Shown here piece by piece: positions 49,248 through 62,201 of a DNA stretch of 64,000 nt (the stretch's first letter is position 1; each line of letters opens with the position of its first letter). The DNA lies in contig FMBT01000325.1 in the NCBI GenBank assembly GCA_900095095.1, positions 1-64,000 on the forward strand, in the 5' to 3' direction. The notes under the pieces were generated by a model, which searched no databases, was not told the origin of the DNA, and saw only the letters and a program-made list of their open reading frames with translations. A program made the position numbers and the translations under genes. The stretch comes from Fragilariopsis cylindrus CCMP1102. Its lineage: Eukaryota > Bacillariophyta > Bacillariophyceae > Bacillariales > Bacillariaceae.

Positions 49248-49692
49248 ATGGCATACATAGGACGCGATGGTACGATCGGTGGTCAGGAACAAAAAACGAT
49301 ACGTCAAAAAATTGAAGATTTCTTTGCAGGAATTATAGGCTTTATTTCGTTGTTCTTTTCGGCTATAACTAATCCTCCATCCGCAATTGAAGGAAGGAAT
49401 TATGCTCAACGAAATAATAACAATCCGTATCGAGGCAGTGGGAATGCTAGTGGCGGTAGCGGTAGCAGTGGTGCACGTGGTGGTCGGGGTGGAGCAAATA
49501 TTCGTGGCGTAAAGAATTTACAAGGCACCGCGGACGCAAAGATGGGTGGCGGGTAAGTTTTATTTTCATTCGTCTTCTTCTTCTTCCATAATGCTTGAAT
49601 TCATCGTACTTTTTTAAACCTAAATTTAACTAATCTTTCCTTTCCTGCGTGATCGATCTCAAACACTTAAATGATAAAGGTGAGGAAGGTAA
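49248..49692 (+). CDS. SELENOK: Selenoprotein K, Sec codon in a 13-nt last exon
   Basis: Exons 49248-49552 and 49680-49692 (127-nt intron, GTAAGT...AAAG, phase 2) give 105 residues. The start MAYIGRDGTIGG matches the SelK opening MVYI. One membrane helix, FFAGIIGFISLFFSAI, follows, then a Gly/Arg/Asn-rich cytosolic tail. Splicing joins MGGG to TGA-GGA-AGG-TAA, that is Gly-Sec-Gly-Arg-stop, the exact SelK ending GUGR. Without splicing the reading stops at a TAA inside the donor. SelK sits in the ER membrane and works with ERAD factors and, in animals, a DHHC palmitoyltransferase. A SECIS element must lie downstream; I could not place it by eye. Confidence 0.93.
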
Positions 49693-50295
49693 CGCCACAC
49701 AAAATTTTCGTAGATGGAATTAGCACATATTACAATAGAAAATGATTATTTTCCTTTTGTTTGATGTGCGTTTCGTCGACGGAAGCAACAAATAATAATA
49801 ATATAGAAGCAACAACAGTAGCAACGACGAAAAAGACTACATAAAGAATGGAAAATATGACATTCTTTTCTCGTTATAATGGTTTGCGCTTAATTAATTA
49901 ATTATTATTATTTGGTTTGTGTGGCAGCACGGAGTTTATTAACCGCATAAGGATGGCGATGATATACCTACTACTATCATTGCCGGAATGACGTTTCCAA
50001 GGAATCTACTGTAAAACAGAATAAAACCTTGAGAAACTGAAAAAATCTCGATTGTGTGGGGACTCCATCTTATTTACTACTTATTAATTATGATACATAT
50101 ATACGTATATATATACATACATATTAAACAGTCAGTAACATCAAAATTTATCCATTTCTTTTAAACACAAAAAGGCAAAGTATTAAATATTCATAATACT
50201 TGATACGGCATATGTGCTCATTTCGCCGTTATGATTGGAGCTACTCTTAGTGTTAGCTACACGCTACGATCTAGCAGGCAGACAGTAGTGTGAAA
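49693..50295. other. SelK 3' UTR and convergent spacer
   Basis: 603 bp between the SelK stop and the RimO stop. It should contain the SelK SECIS. A 9-bp stem with a 12-nt loop lies at about 49953-49982 (GGCGATGAT pairing with ATCATTGCC), but the SECIS core is not evident. The last part has alternating TA/CA sequence near 50095-50125. Confidence 0.45.
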
Positions 50296-52315
50296 TCATA
50301 ATTCTTCTTCCGATAATACCCTACCAATCAAATCGTAACCGTCATAGCCTATCAGAGAAAAAAGGGAGAAAGTCGAATGTTTGAATGAAAAATATTGAAT
50401 CAGTGTTAGTGGTACCGTAGTGGAGATTATTATGGATGAGACGCTGATATCTTTGTATTTTTCGTACCTGTAACTTCTGCCCAATAGCGCTCTCCAGCGT
50501 TCACGGGAGGGAAACCTTCCAATATGATTTGTCCGTCAATCTCAGGACACTGTCCTGCATGTCTACCGACAATGGCAGTCGATGATGGCAACGATGACGT
50601 AGAGTCGTTTACGTCGTCGATGTCTCCATCAATTTCTTTCAAACCTTCTACGACGATACGTAGCCGTTCCGATTGGTTTACACGTTCCTTGTGTCGTTCT
50701 TCCACTATCTTCCACTGAACCTCCATCAAACGGCGGTATCGATCTTGTTTGATATCTTCTGGGACCTGATCATCTAACCTTGAGGAATAGGCCATATCTT
50801 CGTTTGAATAAACAAACACGCCTACATGATCGAGCTTGGACTCTTTAACGAATTGCAACAAATCTAAAAAATGATTTTCCGTTTCACCGGGGAAGCCAAC
50901 CATGAGAGACGTACGGATATAAATATCTGGTAGACGTTCTCGAAGATTTGCTATAGTATCCTTTATGTGCTTGGAGTCAGTCTTTCTTCGCATGGCTTTT
51001 AGTATGTCGTCGTGAGAGTGCTGAATGGGAAGATCGACGTAGCGCACGATTCTTCGATCAGCTTCCATCAAATCGATCAAGTCGGGTGTGATCTCGTCAG
51101 GGTAGAGGTACAAAAGACGTAACCAGAATGGATCATTATCGTTATCGTCCATGGTTGATAATATAGCCTTTAGGAGTGGAGTTAATTGACTTTTCTTTTT
51201 CTCCTTCTCGTTCTCTGTGTTCCGAAAGTCCAGCCCATAATCGCCTTCGTTAAATAATATGTAAGAATTGAAAAAATAGGAATAACAAACGACAGTGAAT
51301 ATATCTATTTTGAAATAATTTAATGTATTGTATTGTTACCAATACTGGTATACATCTTTAGTAGCTTTTGCTTACCTAGATCTTGAGCGATCAAGATAAC
51401 TTCTCGGGCCGTTCCATGCTCGATGATAGCTTTGAATTCTTCGACAACTTGCGATATAGGTTTACTCTGCAGCCGTCCCTTGAGCTTAGGAATAATACAG
51501 AAACTACATCGCTTTCGACAACCTTCGGCAATCTTCAAATATGAATAATGTGGAGGTGTTGCAAGAAATCGTGGTGTGTCTCCCTTTTCAATAAAAGATT
51601 TCCGCTGTGCACGGGATGAAACATTATTATTTGATGTCGACGATTCATCACCATTCCATTTTTTCACTTTCTTTTTCTTCTTGTTCCTCCTATCGATTTT
51701 ATCCTTATCATCATTATCTTCCAAATCACGTAATGTGCCGACAATTTTATCTATATCTCCCGACGGCAAGATAGCGTCGACGCCGGGAAAGTCTCTCAGG
51801 ATGGAATCTCGATGCTTCGGTAAATTGACCATACACCCTGTCACGAGAAGTCGTTTGTTGCTCTTTTGTTTGAGAATTGCATCTTGTGCATCGGCGATAG
51901 CTGCTCTTGATTCTTCACGAGCTGATTCGAGAAATCCGCAGGTATTGATTACTATCACATCAGCGTCGTCCGCGTTATCTGCCAATAACATATCACCGCC
52001 ATCACTCCTATCTGATGATGACGAAACGGCGTACCCCAACATCACCTCGGTGTCAACGAAGTTTCGGGGACAACCCAAGGATTGAAATAGGATCTTTTTA
52101 TTCTTGATGTTATTAGGATTATCATCTTCAACATGAGCACGACGTCGTCGACTTCGCCCTTGTCCTCTTGTTCGAGCGGCACTATCACTCAGAGAGCGGT
52201 GTTGACAGTGACAATACGGCGCAAGCGTTCGTGATATTGTCGTCGTTGTCGTGGCTCTCGTCGACAGCTTAGTTATTCTTGTCGCTGTCGCCGTCAATCT
52301 CAACGAAGCCATCAT
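50296..52315 (-). CDS. rimO: RimO-type radical-SAM methylthiotransferase, organellar
   Basis: Exons 52315-51376, 51244-50468 and 50348-50296 (introns 131 and 119 nt, both phase 1) give 589 residues. RimO adds a methylthio group to an Asp of ribosomal protein S12 using two Fe-S clusters. The N-terminal 45 residues are Thr/Arg-rich with no acidic residue, an organelle presequence. The UPF0004 domain begins FQSLGCPRNFVDTEVMLGYA, with further Cys in NTCGFLES and TGCMVN. The radical-SAM site is KIAEGCRKRCSFCIIP (CxxxCxxC). Exon 2 holds LPIQHSHDDILKAMRR and TSLMVGFPGETE, and the short last exon encodes GYDGYDLIGRV, the end of the TRAM domain. LGCPRNFVDTE favours RimO over MiaB. A Lys-rich insert at about 205-250 is unusual. 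Mitochondrion is more likely than plastid, since no ASAF motif is present. Confidence 0.92.
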
Positions 52316-53363
52316 TACTTTCAAACTGAAATTATTCACGGAACACTTACCACTGCACTCTTATACTGAAATTATTCACTGAACACTTACCACTGCACTC
52401 TTATACTCATTAATAAATAATAATAATCATAAGTTAGTTAAAAATATATCCTAAATTCTAAAAGTTTTGAGATCGACTAATAAGTTTCGTGCCGAGTAGA
52501 TCGGACGAGGGACGGACTTTATTTTGATTGTTGTAGTCTTCACTATTGATAACCTATAATAGAAAGCACAACTATAATATGTTTGCAAACATTCTTGATG
52601 TGGAAAATTTTGTACCAGATATTACTTATAACTTTAGCTAGCAGGCAAAAAGAAAATGTATAATTATTCAACTGCCCATCCCAAAAGCATTAATATTTAT
52701 ACACCATCCGCATTTCATTGTTTTATTCTCATATAATTTGGGGGCTGGTCTACTTTAAGACCAAGTTCTTATTGACAACCTTGATAAATTTTAGGTGTGC
52801 ATCACAAGATGTCTTCTACAGTGCACCCTATAATTTATGTGGCATGTCCAGTAACGAACCAAATCTTTGGAAAATTGGATAAAGCAAACATCACACATTA
52901 CAGTATAAAGTATAGTACCATGCATCAAATTCTTCAGCTATATAGTAGTTTGAGGTTGCATTCTGAGCACAAAATGAGTTGCTGCTTCGCATACTCAATT
53001 ACTATACGGAGACGAATGTTTGATGTGATACATCTATTGCTTTCTGGGGCCCTAGAACGATCGAAAACAGAAGTACACGATTCTGAAGGGCATTTAACAT
53101 AGTTACTCTCTCTCTCTCTCTGGCAAATTTTTCACTTAGCTCGGGACGCACAAAAAATTCACACTACGTACTCAAAAAAAGAAAACATACCCGCACGTCA
53201 CATCATCGTAGGACGGTGCATTTCTACAAAAATAGGAAGACAAACTGTATCGTCCACGCATAATGAAACGCGAGAAAAGATTGACATAGAGAAGAGTCAA
53301 GGTTCGTTGCTGCAAAATGTCATTTTCCAAAATAATCTCAGTGTCAATACACCCGGTCTTCTC
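52316..53363. other. Spacer upstream of rimO
   Basis: 1.05 kb. A perfect-but-one 40-bp tandem duplication lies next to the rimO start (separate entry), and a short CT microsatellite near 53107-53122. A 101-codon open frame at 52797-53102 lacks recognisable features. Confidence 0.45.
52325..52404. repeat. 40-bp tandem duplication beside the rimO start
   Basis: Copies at 52325-52364 and 52365-52404 both start ACTGAAATTATTCAC and contain GAACACTTACCACTGC, with one difference. The array begins 10 bp upstream of the rimO ATG, so it lies in the 5' UTR or promoter. Confidence 0.93.
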
Positions 53364-55277
53364 TTAAGAATAATGATTTCCATTGCTGTTGTTGTTGTTG
53401 TTGTTGTTTCCGAATGTTCTTTGTTGTTGATGATGTTGATTGTTCCAACCCGTAGGATAGTTATTATGATTTCTCAAAGGAGCTGGTGGTGGCGGTGGTG
53501 GCGGAGGAGGAGGCGGTGGCGGTGGGTTTGGCTGCTGCTGCTGCTGCTGCTGGTAGTGATAGTTGTAGATCCCACCGGAATGTTGATTTTGCTCTTGAAT
53601 ATGGGAATTATACTGATTCTGATTCTGATTCTGATGCTGAACCTGGTGATGCTGAACCTGATGATGCTGAACCTGGTGCTTGTCAAAATACTGTGGGGTA
53701 GAACCCGATTGACTTTGTTCATAAGTTGATCTCTGGTTGACAGGAAAATTTCGCTGCTGCTGCTGCTGCTGCTGCTGTGGCTGATAATGATGAGCTCGTT
53801 GGCTATTTGATGAAAGCCGTCGCGCCCTATACTTCTCCATATCTCGATTTTTTGGATTATTATCATTATTCACAGACAATTTTCTTCGGATTTGGTTTCT
53901 CGATGACGAACGTCCTCTGTGTTTTTTATTTATGTTTTTCTCGTCGTTATCAGAAGTCCCAAGTTGAATATTCTTTTTGTCATCCACAGTCGTCAGAATG
54001 GTACCAGAGTCAACATCTTTGATGGCGTTGTGTTTTGAAGATAACAACGAATCGCCAGTCTTCTCGTTATCCGATATTTGAAGAGTTTCCAAAATCCGAG
54101 CGGGAATTCGGTTTAGGGGCATTGGTGGTCGTTGTGAAGGCCAATATGGTTCTAATTCACCCAAACGAGAACCATCAAGATTACCTCCCTCTCGCATTAA
54201 TAAACAATCCCATGCTCTAGCGGCGACAGCATGCTCAGCCATGATTTTTCTAGGGTACCAATAAAGCCCGTCCTTATCGGGTAGTACCGTACTATTTTTG
54301 TTTTTGCTTCCATCAATCGTCGTCGCTGCGGCCGCGTCTTCTGTGGCTCCTTCTCCGGTGGTTCCGTTCCACGGACCAGCGAGAAAAGCTTCTTTAGTGG
54401 TAGGACAAATGAAGAGAGATGTAAAGAGTTGTTCGTGCGTCATTCTACCGTTATCCCAAATTATGTACTGTACGGACTTGAGTTGTATTTTACGGGGTTT
54501 CTTTCCATACCATTGATATAAAGCAGCCTTTGGAGGCATTGATCCAATCTTCGCACTAGATTTACTTTGTTGTTGCTGCTGCTGCTGCTGCTGCTGTTGT
54601 TGTTTCTGTTGAATAGGAATGGTCCCAACCGAAGGAGGAAGATCTTTAGGAACTTGATCATCTTTTCGTTCTTCTCTGAGCGTCTCAGAATCAAGAGAAA
54701 CAATGACAGTGTTGTTTGTGGAGAGGGAAGACCCACCTGCTGTAGAGTTTGTGACAACTGTTGCTGAAGATGACGGATAGGACAATTTCGGTCGTTTTTT
54801 GTTCGAAGGATTACTTCCATTCCCATTGTTTCCTCTTTTGTCGGTGGAAAGTGTAGATGTATAAGAAGCGGGAATGATCATCTTCGTAGACGGTTTCGGA
54901 TAGCAGTTGGAGATTGAATTATCCTCCGAATGGTCGCTGATATTATCTTTACTGCGTCGTCGTCTTCTCTGTCGTTGTCCTTTTCCTGATATTGTTGCCT
55001 TTGTTGTTCTTTCTGCGATTCCACTCCCTAACCGATCCAATGAAGGTGCATTCCTAGTAGACGGCTGATAGTTCCATCCAGCTCGTGGTAAAAACGATAA
55101 TTCGCGAATGGGTGACGGCAACATCGGTCGCAAAGAACTCACCATATAATCAGGCTCATCTCTTACACGACCGTAACAAACATCATCGTCGTCTTCATCA
55201 AGAAACGTCAGAGTAGGAATATTACCGTTCGTCCGAACCTTTGTCGAAGATGAGGAGGAGGAACTTTTCGTCTCCAT
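53364..55277 (-). CDS. dsRNA-binding-like domain protein, paralogue of the gene at 1741-4866
   Basis: A single unbroken exon of 637 residues from the ATG at 55277. An Asp run follows FLDEDDDDV at about 25-33, as in the paralogue. The conserved domain is at about 54545-54110: PPKAALYQWYGKKPRKIQLK, then EQLFTSLFICPTTKEAFLAG and PW, a variable insert, and RKIMAEHAVAARAWDCLLMR with EGG. The closing LGELEPYWPSQRPPMP is shared with the paralogue. The order of one helix, three strands and one helix resembles dsRNA-binding domains. The C-terminal 150 residues are Gln, Asn, His and Pro repeats, including a run of Pro. No J-domain or 33-residue repeat is present. Function unknown; nucleic-acid binding is an inference from fold order and Arg/Lys content. 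Confidence 0.8.
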   Translation of the reverse strand: METKSSSSSSSTKVRTNGNIPTLTFLDEDDDDVCYGRVRDEPDYMVSSLRPMLPSPIRELSFLPRAGWNYQPSTRNAPSLDRLGSGIAERTTKATISGKGQRQRRRRRSKDNISDHSEDNSISNCYPKPSTKMIIPASYTSTLSTDKRGNNGNGSNPSNKKRPKLSYPSSSATVVTNSTAGGSSLSTNNTVIVSLDSETLREERKDDQVPKDLPPSVGTIPIQQKQQQQQQQQQQQQSKSSAKIGSMPPKAALYQWYGKKPRKIQLKSVQYIIWDNGRMTHEQLFTSLFICPTTKEAFLAGPWNGTTGEGATEDAAAATTIDGSKNKNSTVLPDKDGLYWYPRKIMAEHAVAARAWDCLLMREGGNLDGSRLGELEPYWPSQRPPMPLNRIPARILETLQISDNEKTGDSLLSSKHNAIKDVDSGTILTTVDDKKNIQLGTSDNDEKNINKKHRGRSSSRNQIRRKLSVNNDNNPKNRDMEKYRARRLSSNSQRAHHYQPQQQQQQQQRNFPVNQRSTYEQSQSGSTPQYFDKHQVQHHQVQHHQVQHQNQNQNQYNSHIQEQNQHSGGIYNYHYQQQQQQQPNPPPPPPPPPPPPPPAPLRNHNNYPTGWNNQHHQQQRTFGNNNNNNNSNGNHYS

Positions 55278-55794
55278 TATGTCCGAAAACTTTCTGTCTC
55301 CCGTTTTTGAAGCTACGGTAACATCTTTTGTTTAGCCTGCGGTATGACAGTAGAATACAGTAAAATTATCTCAATACTCAAGAATACTTTAAAGTACAAT
55401 GAACATTGTTTTCGTTCCGTAACTGTATTAATTTTATTAATAGAACATACGCAGTATCAAAATTGATTTTTGATACCGCTTTTTGCGCGAAAAGCAATTT
55501 CCCCCGAATGCAATTGAATCGAATGAAGAATTCAATCAACCCCATATTTGTTTTTAAGAGAATCATCGCGAAGTCGTGTTATTCAACAAAAACCTGAAGT
55601 TTTTGTCCATTGACAAATTGTTCGACTATCGCTTGCTTTTAACATTCATTAGACTCGAAAACATACATGATACAACACGTCTAGTCAACACAAGCATAAA
55701 AATAGAATAACTTCCAAGAATATATTAAATGAGCATATCCACAACTCGTTTCGACGTTCTACAACACTTGGAAGATTATAATAACTAAGTAACT
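55278..55794. promoter_or_regulatory. Divergent intergenic region
   Basis: 517 bp shared by the dsRBD-like gene (minus) and the EGF-domain gene (plus). Short inverted words occur at 55455-55480 (ATCAAAATTGATTTTTGAT). No gene recognised. Confidence 0.4.
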
Positions 55795-57015
55795 ATGATA
55801 TCGCTCATTCGATGCCTTCCAGTATTATTATTCATCGTAGTACTCATCACCGATATTGAAGCCAACGACGCACCTAGCGATGGAAATTTTTGGGAATTTT
55901 CTTCTTGCACTTTGCAATGTGCCAATGGTGGAAAATGTCATTTCCTGAGTGGAACGGCTGATATACTCGCTCGTATAGCTCAGAGCAACGGATTGGTCGA
56001 GACCTGTGTCTGCGATCCAGGTTATTTTGGACACACTTGCCAATACACCATCGAAGAATGCAGTCCGAATAATGACACTACTACTCCTATTGACTCACCT
56101 TGGGGATGCGATTGCTCTCTAGCCGATTCTCTTTCGAATTTTGCTGGAAGAATGTGTCGGAAACCCATTACCGAAGTAAGTGCCTATCACGATCAAAAGT
56201 AGTGTACTTGAGAGACGATCCGTATTGATCACAGAGTGTAGTTATTTATTACTCATCACCAAATTATTGTTCACTTATGTTTTCTTCTATTGATGTAGTA
56301 TTGTTCAAGAGTGTTTGATATCCACAAGCCTATTTCGTTCTGTACCAATGGGGGACGATGTCGTCAAGATATAATTGGAGGAGCGTTAGACAGGGGTGGA
56401 GGTGATAAAACTGGTTGCATATGTCACGAAGACTTTCACGGCCCACACTGTGAATTTACAAGGAGGACCAAAAGCAACGACAACGGCATACTTGAAGTAG
56501 ATCACGAAGATGTGGCAATGTGGGAAAACAATGGATTATCATCCTTAAAAACTACGGGTAGCCATAATACGACGAAGAGATCGACCGACTATACCGGTGT
56601 TCTTCTATTGTCAGTATTCGGTCCATTATTTCTTGGCTTGTTGACTATTCTAGTTTACATTAATCGTGAAGGTCTTGTAGATTATTTCAAACCTGTCTTC
56701 AATAATTGGAGGCGAACGAGAAATAAAAGAAAGTTGTTAAGAACATGGAATGAGAGTACACGTACCTCGAATAGCAACGCGTGCACCGACTATTTAGTGG
56801 CTCTAGCGGCTTACGCGAATGACAATTTTGTATGGCGGAGATCTACCGAGAAGACTGGTTTGTCGAGAACATGGGACCGGAGTGCTTATGATCCAAGTAT
56901 CGAAGTACATAAACATTGTGATTATTTCGATGAAGATACTCCCTTTGATGACGAAGGTATCATTTCTCCAGACAACAAAAAAGAGCTACGGACCATTCTT
57001 GAGGAAGATAAGTAA
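55795..57015 (+). CDS. Type I membrane protein with two EGF-like domains
   Basis: Exons 55795-56175 and 56299-57015 (123-nt intron, phase 0) give 365 residues. The signal peptide is MISLIRCLPVLLFIVVLITD. The first EGF-like domain is CTLQCANGGKCHFLS ... CVCDPGYFGHTC. A Cys-rich link follows (CSPNND, WGCDCSLAD). The second EGF-like domain is FCTNGGRCRQD ... GCICHEDFHGPHCEF. One membrane helix (GVLLLSVFGPLFLGLLTILV) follows at about 240, then a cytosolic tail of about 105 residues, basic near the membrane and acidic at the end. Topology suggests a surface or vesicle receptor or adhesion protein. No kinase or other signalling domain is visible in the tail. Confidence 0.85.
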
Positions 57016-57433
57016 GGTGTGTTGTATATAATATATATATATATTATGAAAGATTGAAGGGAAGATGCTAAGTGTATGTAAAATAGTAATATTATACCAA
57101 TTTGTTTCGTTTGAAGTCAAATTGTAGATAGCATCATCAAATCAAATCAAATCAAATCAAACTCAACAACAACAAACATCAATTATTACTAACGGTAAAT
57201 GCAATTTGCTGTGTCTATAAATCTAGGAAGGAATGCTATCTTGTAGAAATTATCAACAACTGTTTATACCGAAGAAAGAAAGGGACTTGGATTGTATTCT
57301 CTTATTTCTGTATAAGTTCGAATATTTTTTGCGTTTCTGTGATAGGGTACGAGACAATCGTTGGATGAAGATTCTGTCAAAGATAGGACTACTTCCTCAT
57401 TGCATTGAACTCTTTGTTGGATTGACATCATCA
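57016..57433. other. Convergent spacer
   Basis: 418 bp with a TA run at about 57028-57045 and an (ATCAA)n pentamer array at 57134-57160. No gene recognised. Confidence 0.4.
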
Positions 57434-59434
57434 TTAGTCTCCTCCGACTTTCATTTTTCCCATGGCATCGAAGCCAGGTAGAAGCATGTCATCGTCAGCA
57501 TCTTCGTTGGTCCACGGTGCGCTTTCGCCTCGTGATGCAGCTTCTAGTTCCATTTGTTCCAAATCAAAGATTGACGTCGTTTGTTTTTCCCATGCTAGAT
57601 CCTGCTGTTCTCGTAGACTCATTCCCTTTCCGTAGATTCTGGTGGCGACGACTTCAGCCTCGGAGGCAATTTGATTGATGCGTGCCGCCAAATCGCCGCG
57701 TTCGTCGTCATACGATAGATTACCAAAGTTTAACATAACTGCTTTACAGGCGTTGATAAATCAGGGGTGGGACATCCGGCATAGGTTTGTCTTGATCTGG
57801 TGTCTCCCCCTCCAATGCTTTGGCAGCATTTTCTGGTGTCCCTGGACCAATAAGTTTTCTCGAGGCGTGAAGGCATCCACCAGAATATTTTCTCGATCGT
57901 TCGCGTCATCAGCACGAAGCAATTTTCGTATGAGAGCAATTTCTTTGGACGAAGCTTGTTTATCCTTTTCCTCCGCTGCACGAAGTCTCAGGCGTTTCAT
58001 CAACTCAGCTGGACCCATTGCGCCTGCGTCTCTGGCCTGAGTTTCGTTGGCCTATTTTATACCCCAATTGATTGATCGAACAACAGGTAAAACGAAGCAT
58101 TGTTTGTAAGATTACGACTCCAATTAGAAAGAGGAGCCTCAAGTTGTTATATATCGCACGGCGATTGCAAGATCTGATACAACATAACGATACGGATTGA
58201 AGAAGAAGAAGGATTTACTACAGCAAAATTGAATTGCAAATCAAGGGATAATGGAATAAACCAACACAACGTACCTCTAACAACAACAAAAAGGATTCAT
58301 CGACCTGGCCCTCACGGACCATTTTCACGATTAGCCCTTCCATTCTCATGGGATCACCCATAGATAGAACGGACTTCAACTGTTCGGTAGCCTTTCCGAT
58401 ACGTTTAGATTGTTCGTTAGCTAATGCCTCAAGGAGGGCTATCGAATCCTCATCGTCGCGTGCACTCAAAACTTTTACACATTGCGCGTCAAAACTATCA
58501 TAATTCGTCTGGACGATAGATGCCGCTGTCACTCCAGCCTTGTAGGGTGGAAGTAACTTTTTGAGGGTGTCTTCGTAACTCATGAGAATTTCTGGTGTGA
58601 TTTCTTGGTCGTAAAACGACACTTTGGCAATTTCGGCACGATCCTCAGCAGAAGCATATGAAGTCGAATCGATTGCCTGCGCCTTGCGCAATACATCTGC
58701 GATGATGCATTCGTAATAGGCACATGACACATATAAAAATCGTTAGAAAGAGTTTTGCTTTTGTCGATCTAAAGATTGTGCAATCGTAATACAACGTTGC
58801 ACAAGTAAAGATGATTATAGCAAGGTTAAGAAAATTTAAAACACAATCCGCTCTTTCTTTTCTTACCTGCGTTAGAGAGTTGCATACCCGCCTCGGCTTC
58901 AGCATCCGCAATGGCGAAACGTTCTTTTTCAGCGACGGCCGCCTCTTTTTCCTGTCGTTCTTGGGTAAGTCTGTTCACCTCCTGCTTCCTTATAATATCC
59001 TTGATCATGTCGAATAAATCTCTGAGTGCCATACGCTCTTCTGGATCTTTCGAATTTGCCGCCTTTTGTTCCATCCAATCCATAAATTCTGGATCAGTTG
59101 CTTGTTCATAATTTTCCACAATGTCAAGACGAGGATCATTCGTTGAAAATACAAGATCTCCTAGAAATATTTCGTACGCAGCGACTTGGTCGTTGTTCAT
59201 ACCAGAATCATCGGATCCAAGCACCTCGCTTCCCATAAGGTTGTAATCGTCACCCATAACTTCATCTAGAATACCGAATAATGGCTGTTGTCGCGATTGT
59301 TGTTGGTGTTGTTGTTGCTGCTGTTGAATACCAGAAAGTCGATAAGATGTCGTAAAAGCTTCAATATTGTTTGCATCATTAGTCAGGTGACTTGCGGTCA
59401 AAAAAGCCGCAACTGCGTGGACCGAGAATTTCAT
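57434..59434 (-). CDS. Plastid-targeted protein of unknown function
   Basis: Exons 59434-58867, 58696-58275 and 58051-57434 (introns 170 and 223 nt) give about 535 residues. The signal MKFSVHAVAAFLTASHLTND ends with NNIEAFTTSY, a diatom plastid ASAF-type site. A Gln run follows, then a largely helical, acidic, soluble protein: WMEQKAANSKDPEERMALRD, a coiled coil RLTQERQEKEAAVAEKE, LKKLLPPYKAGVTAASIVQT and an acidic tail. The last exon needs two compensating one-base corrections, a missing A at 57855-57858 and an extra base at 57758-57760. Between them lies TPENAAKALEGETPDQDKP. No transmembrane segment or enzyme motif; I do not recognise a named family. A stromal role is inferred from the presequence only. 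Confidence 0.78.
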
Positions 59435-61220
<1,786 letters not shown>

Positions 61221-61518
61221 AATATATGACTGATAGAATAGAATTATACTAAGTAGAAGGTTTCATAATATTAATAGTGCATTCGTCATTACTCTTATTG
61301 TCTATCTATAGTCGAAAAATGCATCATCAAAATATTGTCGTTTTGCTTGTCAGAATTATACTAGATGTACTATAGTCGTTACAATTTTTTATATATTCTT
61401 TTGAATCTGTTATAGGTTATGATATGCTACGTATTTAATTGCAAGTAGAGCTTACAGTATTTAATTTACATAATGCAATTAAGAAATATTTATTACGGAC
61501 CTATTTTTCGACATAATA

Positions 61519-61998
61519 TTATATGAAACAACAATCGCAGTCAAAAGGACAATCCTTCGATTGCCCTGATTTTGGTTTGTTAAGAATATGGTGCTTGAAA
61601 ATTTTAATACCATCCTCTACTCTACCTGTGTAACCATCCTTGTTGAATTTTCCACCCAATCCATCATCGACCCAATCTTCGCCACGAAAAGATGTTGTTG
61701 GTGATGGGCCATCATTTTTTCGTCTAGCTTTTTTAGCGGCTTTTATGGCCGCTTCTTCGGCCACTTCTTCTTCCTTGGCTTGTTTATCTTGTTTTTTCTT
61801 ATCAGAAAATAGCGCATCGAATTCATCTATAGCACTCGTACGAGCACTAGCACTAGCATTCCCACTCCCATCGCCATCGCCGGCACCATTGCTTTTAGAT
61901 CTAGCGCTTCCACCATTACGTAAAATACCAGGTCCAGGATTCTTTCGTTTCTTTGACGCCTGTGCCACCTTCTTATTTTTTATTTCGTTCTTGGACAT
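61519..61998 (-). CDS. DUF1764 protein
   Basis: A single exon of 159 residues from the ATG at 61998. It starts with a Lys-rich segment, then a Gly/Ser/Ala-rich linker. AIDEFDALFSDKKKQDKQAK is the usual DUF1764 opening, followed by a Lys/Ala helix and a compact end, GLGGKFNKDGYTGRVEDGIK. It closes with CPFDCDCCFI, the family hallmark. DUF1764 proteins are small, eukaryote-wide and of unknown function; the C-terminal Cys cluster suggests metal binding. The gene is convergent with DIM1, with 298 bp between the stops. Confidence 0.88.
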   Translation of the reverse strand: MSKNEIKNKKVAQASKKRKNPGPGILRNGGSARSKSNGAGDGDGSGNASASARTSAIDEFDALFSDKKKQDKQAKEEEVAEEAAIKAAKKARRKNDGPSPTTSFRGEDWVDDGLGGKFNKDGYTGRVEDGIKIFKHHILNKPKSGQSKDCPFDCDCCFI

Positions 61999-62201
61999 CG
62001 TAGTACCTCAATAATGTGGTGATTGTTTTATGAATGGGAGATCCGTTTTCTTGTTTGCTTCGCTTTATATTATTATTATTGGCCATTGTCGATGGACGAA
62101 GGTTATTCCTTTATTGGAGAATTGTTTAATTTTTAAATGCGAAAAATGTTATGCGGTCTGTCATTCGTTTTCACTTTTTAATTTTACATCCTACTAACTT
62201 A

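Noticed and set aside
52797-53102. A 101-codon plus-strand frame with scattered Cys.
   Set aside because: No signal, domain or neighbour logic; it lies in an otherwise empty spacer. Expression data would change this.
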